A program made the position numbers and the translations under genes. Below, one piece after another: positions 37,640 to 38,010 of a DNA stretch of 38,010 bases. The DNA comes from a virus. The number at the start of each line of letters is the position of its first letter. Within the stretch, counting starts at the first letter, position 1. The notes under the pieces are model-generated. The model did not search any database. It was not told the origin of the DNA and was given only the letters and a program-made list of their open reading frames with translations. The DNA is taken from positions 1-38,010 of IMG/VR virus record IMGVR_UViG_3300025593_000006; one strand, given 5' to 3'.

Positions 37640-37866
37640 TCGTTTAATTCTTTTACTTTGGCCCACTCTACTATTGCATTTGAGTAAAAAAACCCCTCTT
37701 TTGTGTTTTTATCAACTACAACAAAGTTCCAATGTCTGTTTTGTGGTACGGCATATTTGGGGAGGTTTTCAGTTCTAAAGCCTAAATACTCGTTCCCTTC
37801 ATACTTTACCCAAACTATCTCGCCTTTATCCGGTTGCTTCCTTGTTATTCGATGCCATGTCTTCAA
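37630..37866 (-). CDS. DUF551-like small protein after the terminase (78 aa, TTG start)
   Basis: WHRITRKQPDKGEIVWVKYE, a mid-sequence HWNFVVV and IVEWAKV resemble a short DUF551-type fold, like the gene at 37217. The TTG start overlaps the terminase stop as TTGA. The stop lies inside tRNA-Asn. Confidence 0.6.
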   Translation of the reverse strand: MKTWHRITRKQPDKGEIVWVKYEGNEYLGFRTENLPKYAVPQNRHWNFVVVDKNTKEGFFYSNAIVEWAKVKELNDVR

Positions 37867-38010
37867 TAGTAGGCCCCCGCTGCCATCTCGTGCGGTTGCT
37901 GGAATACGGCCGGGATGCTCTGTTTTTGTGTTGCTTCGTAGTACATACGGTCTATGTCTTCGGGCTTAAGGTTAGACCCCATATCCTGACCGAAATGCGT
38001 GTACAAGGCA
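37863..38010 (-). CDS. terL: Terminase large subunit, C-terminal end
   Basis: This continues the gene that starts at 1284. Bases 37884-38010 duplicate 1-127; the last seven codons, including the TGA stop at 37863-37865, are found only here. The protein ends AGAYY. Confidence 0.93.
   Translation of the reverse strand, partial: ALYTHFGQDMGSNLKPEDIDRMYYEATQKQSIPAVFQQPHEMAAGAYY
37884..38010. repeat. Terminal direct repeat, right copy
   Basis: Identical to bases 1-127. See the left copy: it marks the circular join of a 37,883-bp genome. Confidence 0.95.

Noticed and set aside
1-38010. CRISPR array, retroelement, integrase or insertion sequence
   Set aside because: No spaced repeats, reverse transcriptase, recombinase or transposase motifs, or IS-like inverted repeats were seen on reading through.

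Overview
The window is a complete genome of a tailed double-stranded DNA phage, read as a circle. Bases 37884-38010 repeat bases 1-127 exactly, so the unit genome is 37,883 bp and the large terminase gene runs across the join. The virion genes (two-part terminase, P22-like portal, scaffold, N4-gp56-type capsid, a long propeller-like tail protein, three internal/ejection-type proteins, no tail-tube or tape-measure genes) point to a short-tailed podovirus. Consistent Shine-Dalgarno sites, signal peptides and a lipobox protein suggest a bacterial, probably Gram-negative, host. No integrase, CI-type repressor or reverse transcriptase is visible, and no endolysin could be recognised.

Layout. The regulatory centre lies at about 6.0-6.65 kb and looks like a lambda immunity region reduced to Cro. 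Leftward (- strand) run a small Cro/YdaS-like regulator, a non-coding segment with four hairpins, a small winged-helix-like protein, a replication initiator with direct repeats inside its gene (candidate origin), a DUF1064-type nuclease, an HNH endonuclease, a run of very small genes and then the terminase. Rightward (+) run a very acidic small protein, a Bet/RecT annealase, a YqaJ exonuclease and a zinc-finger HNH-like protein, closed by a strong terminator. A short island at 9.5-10.3 kb holds a membrane protein, a nested cysteine-rich frame and a secreted protein.

From 26.5 kb down to 10.3 kb the - strand carries the late genes: scaffold, capsid, decoration, adaptors, tail, ejection proteins and fibres. 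From 26.7 to 34.1 kb the + strand carries an accessory early region: SpoVG-like protein, metallophosphoesterase, Lar-like zinc ribbon, membrane coiled coil, a protein with primase-like motifs, RNA ligase, cytosine-5 methyltransferase, then a 1-kb RNA cassette with four ordinary tRNAs (Glu, Asp, Gly, Gln), three abnormal tRNA-like elements and several stem-loop spacers. The portal and a tRNA-Asn lie on the - strand from 34 kb to the end.

How it may work together. A 15-bp dyad, TTACC-N5-GGTAA, is found at seven places, nearly all at the start of + strand units (6.5-6.6 kb three times, 9.95, 26.72, 30.77 and 33.92 kb). The simplest reading is that the Cro-like protein shuts off a dispersed early regulon. 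The RNA ligase, phosphoesterase and tRNA/tRNA-like cassette may form a tRNA repair or decoy module. Both are inferences from sequence.
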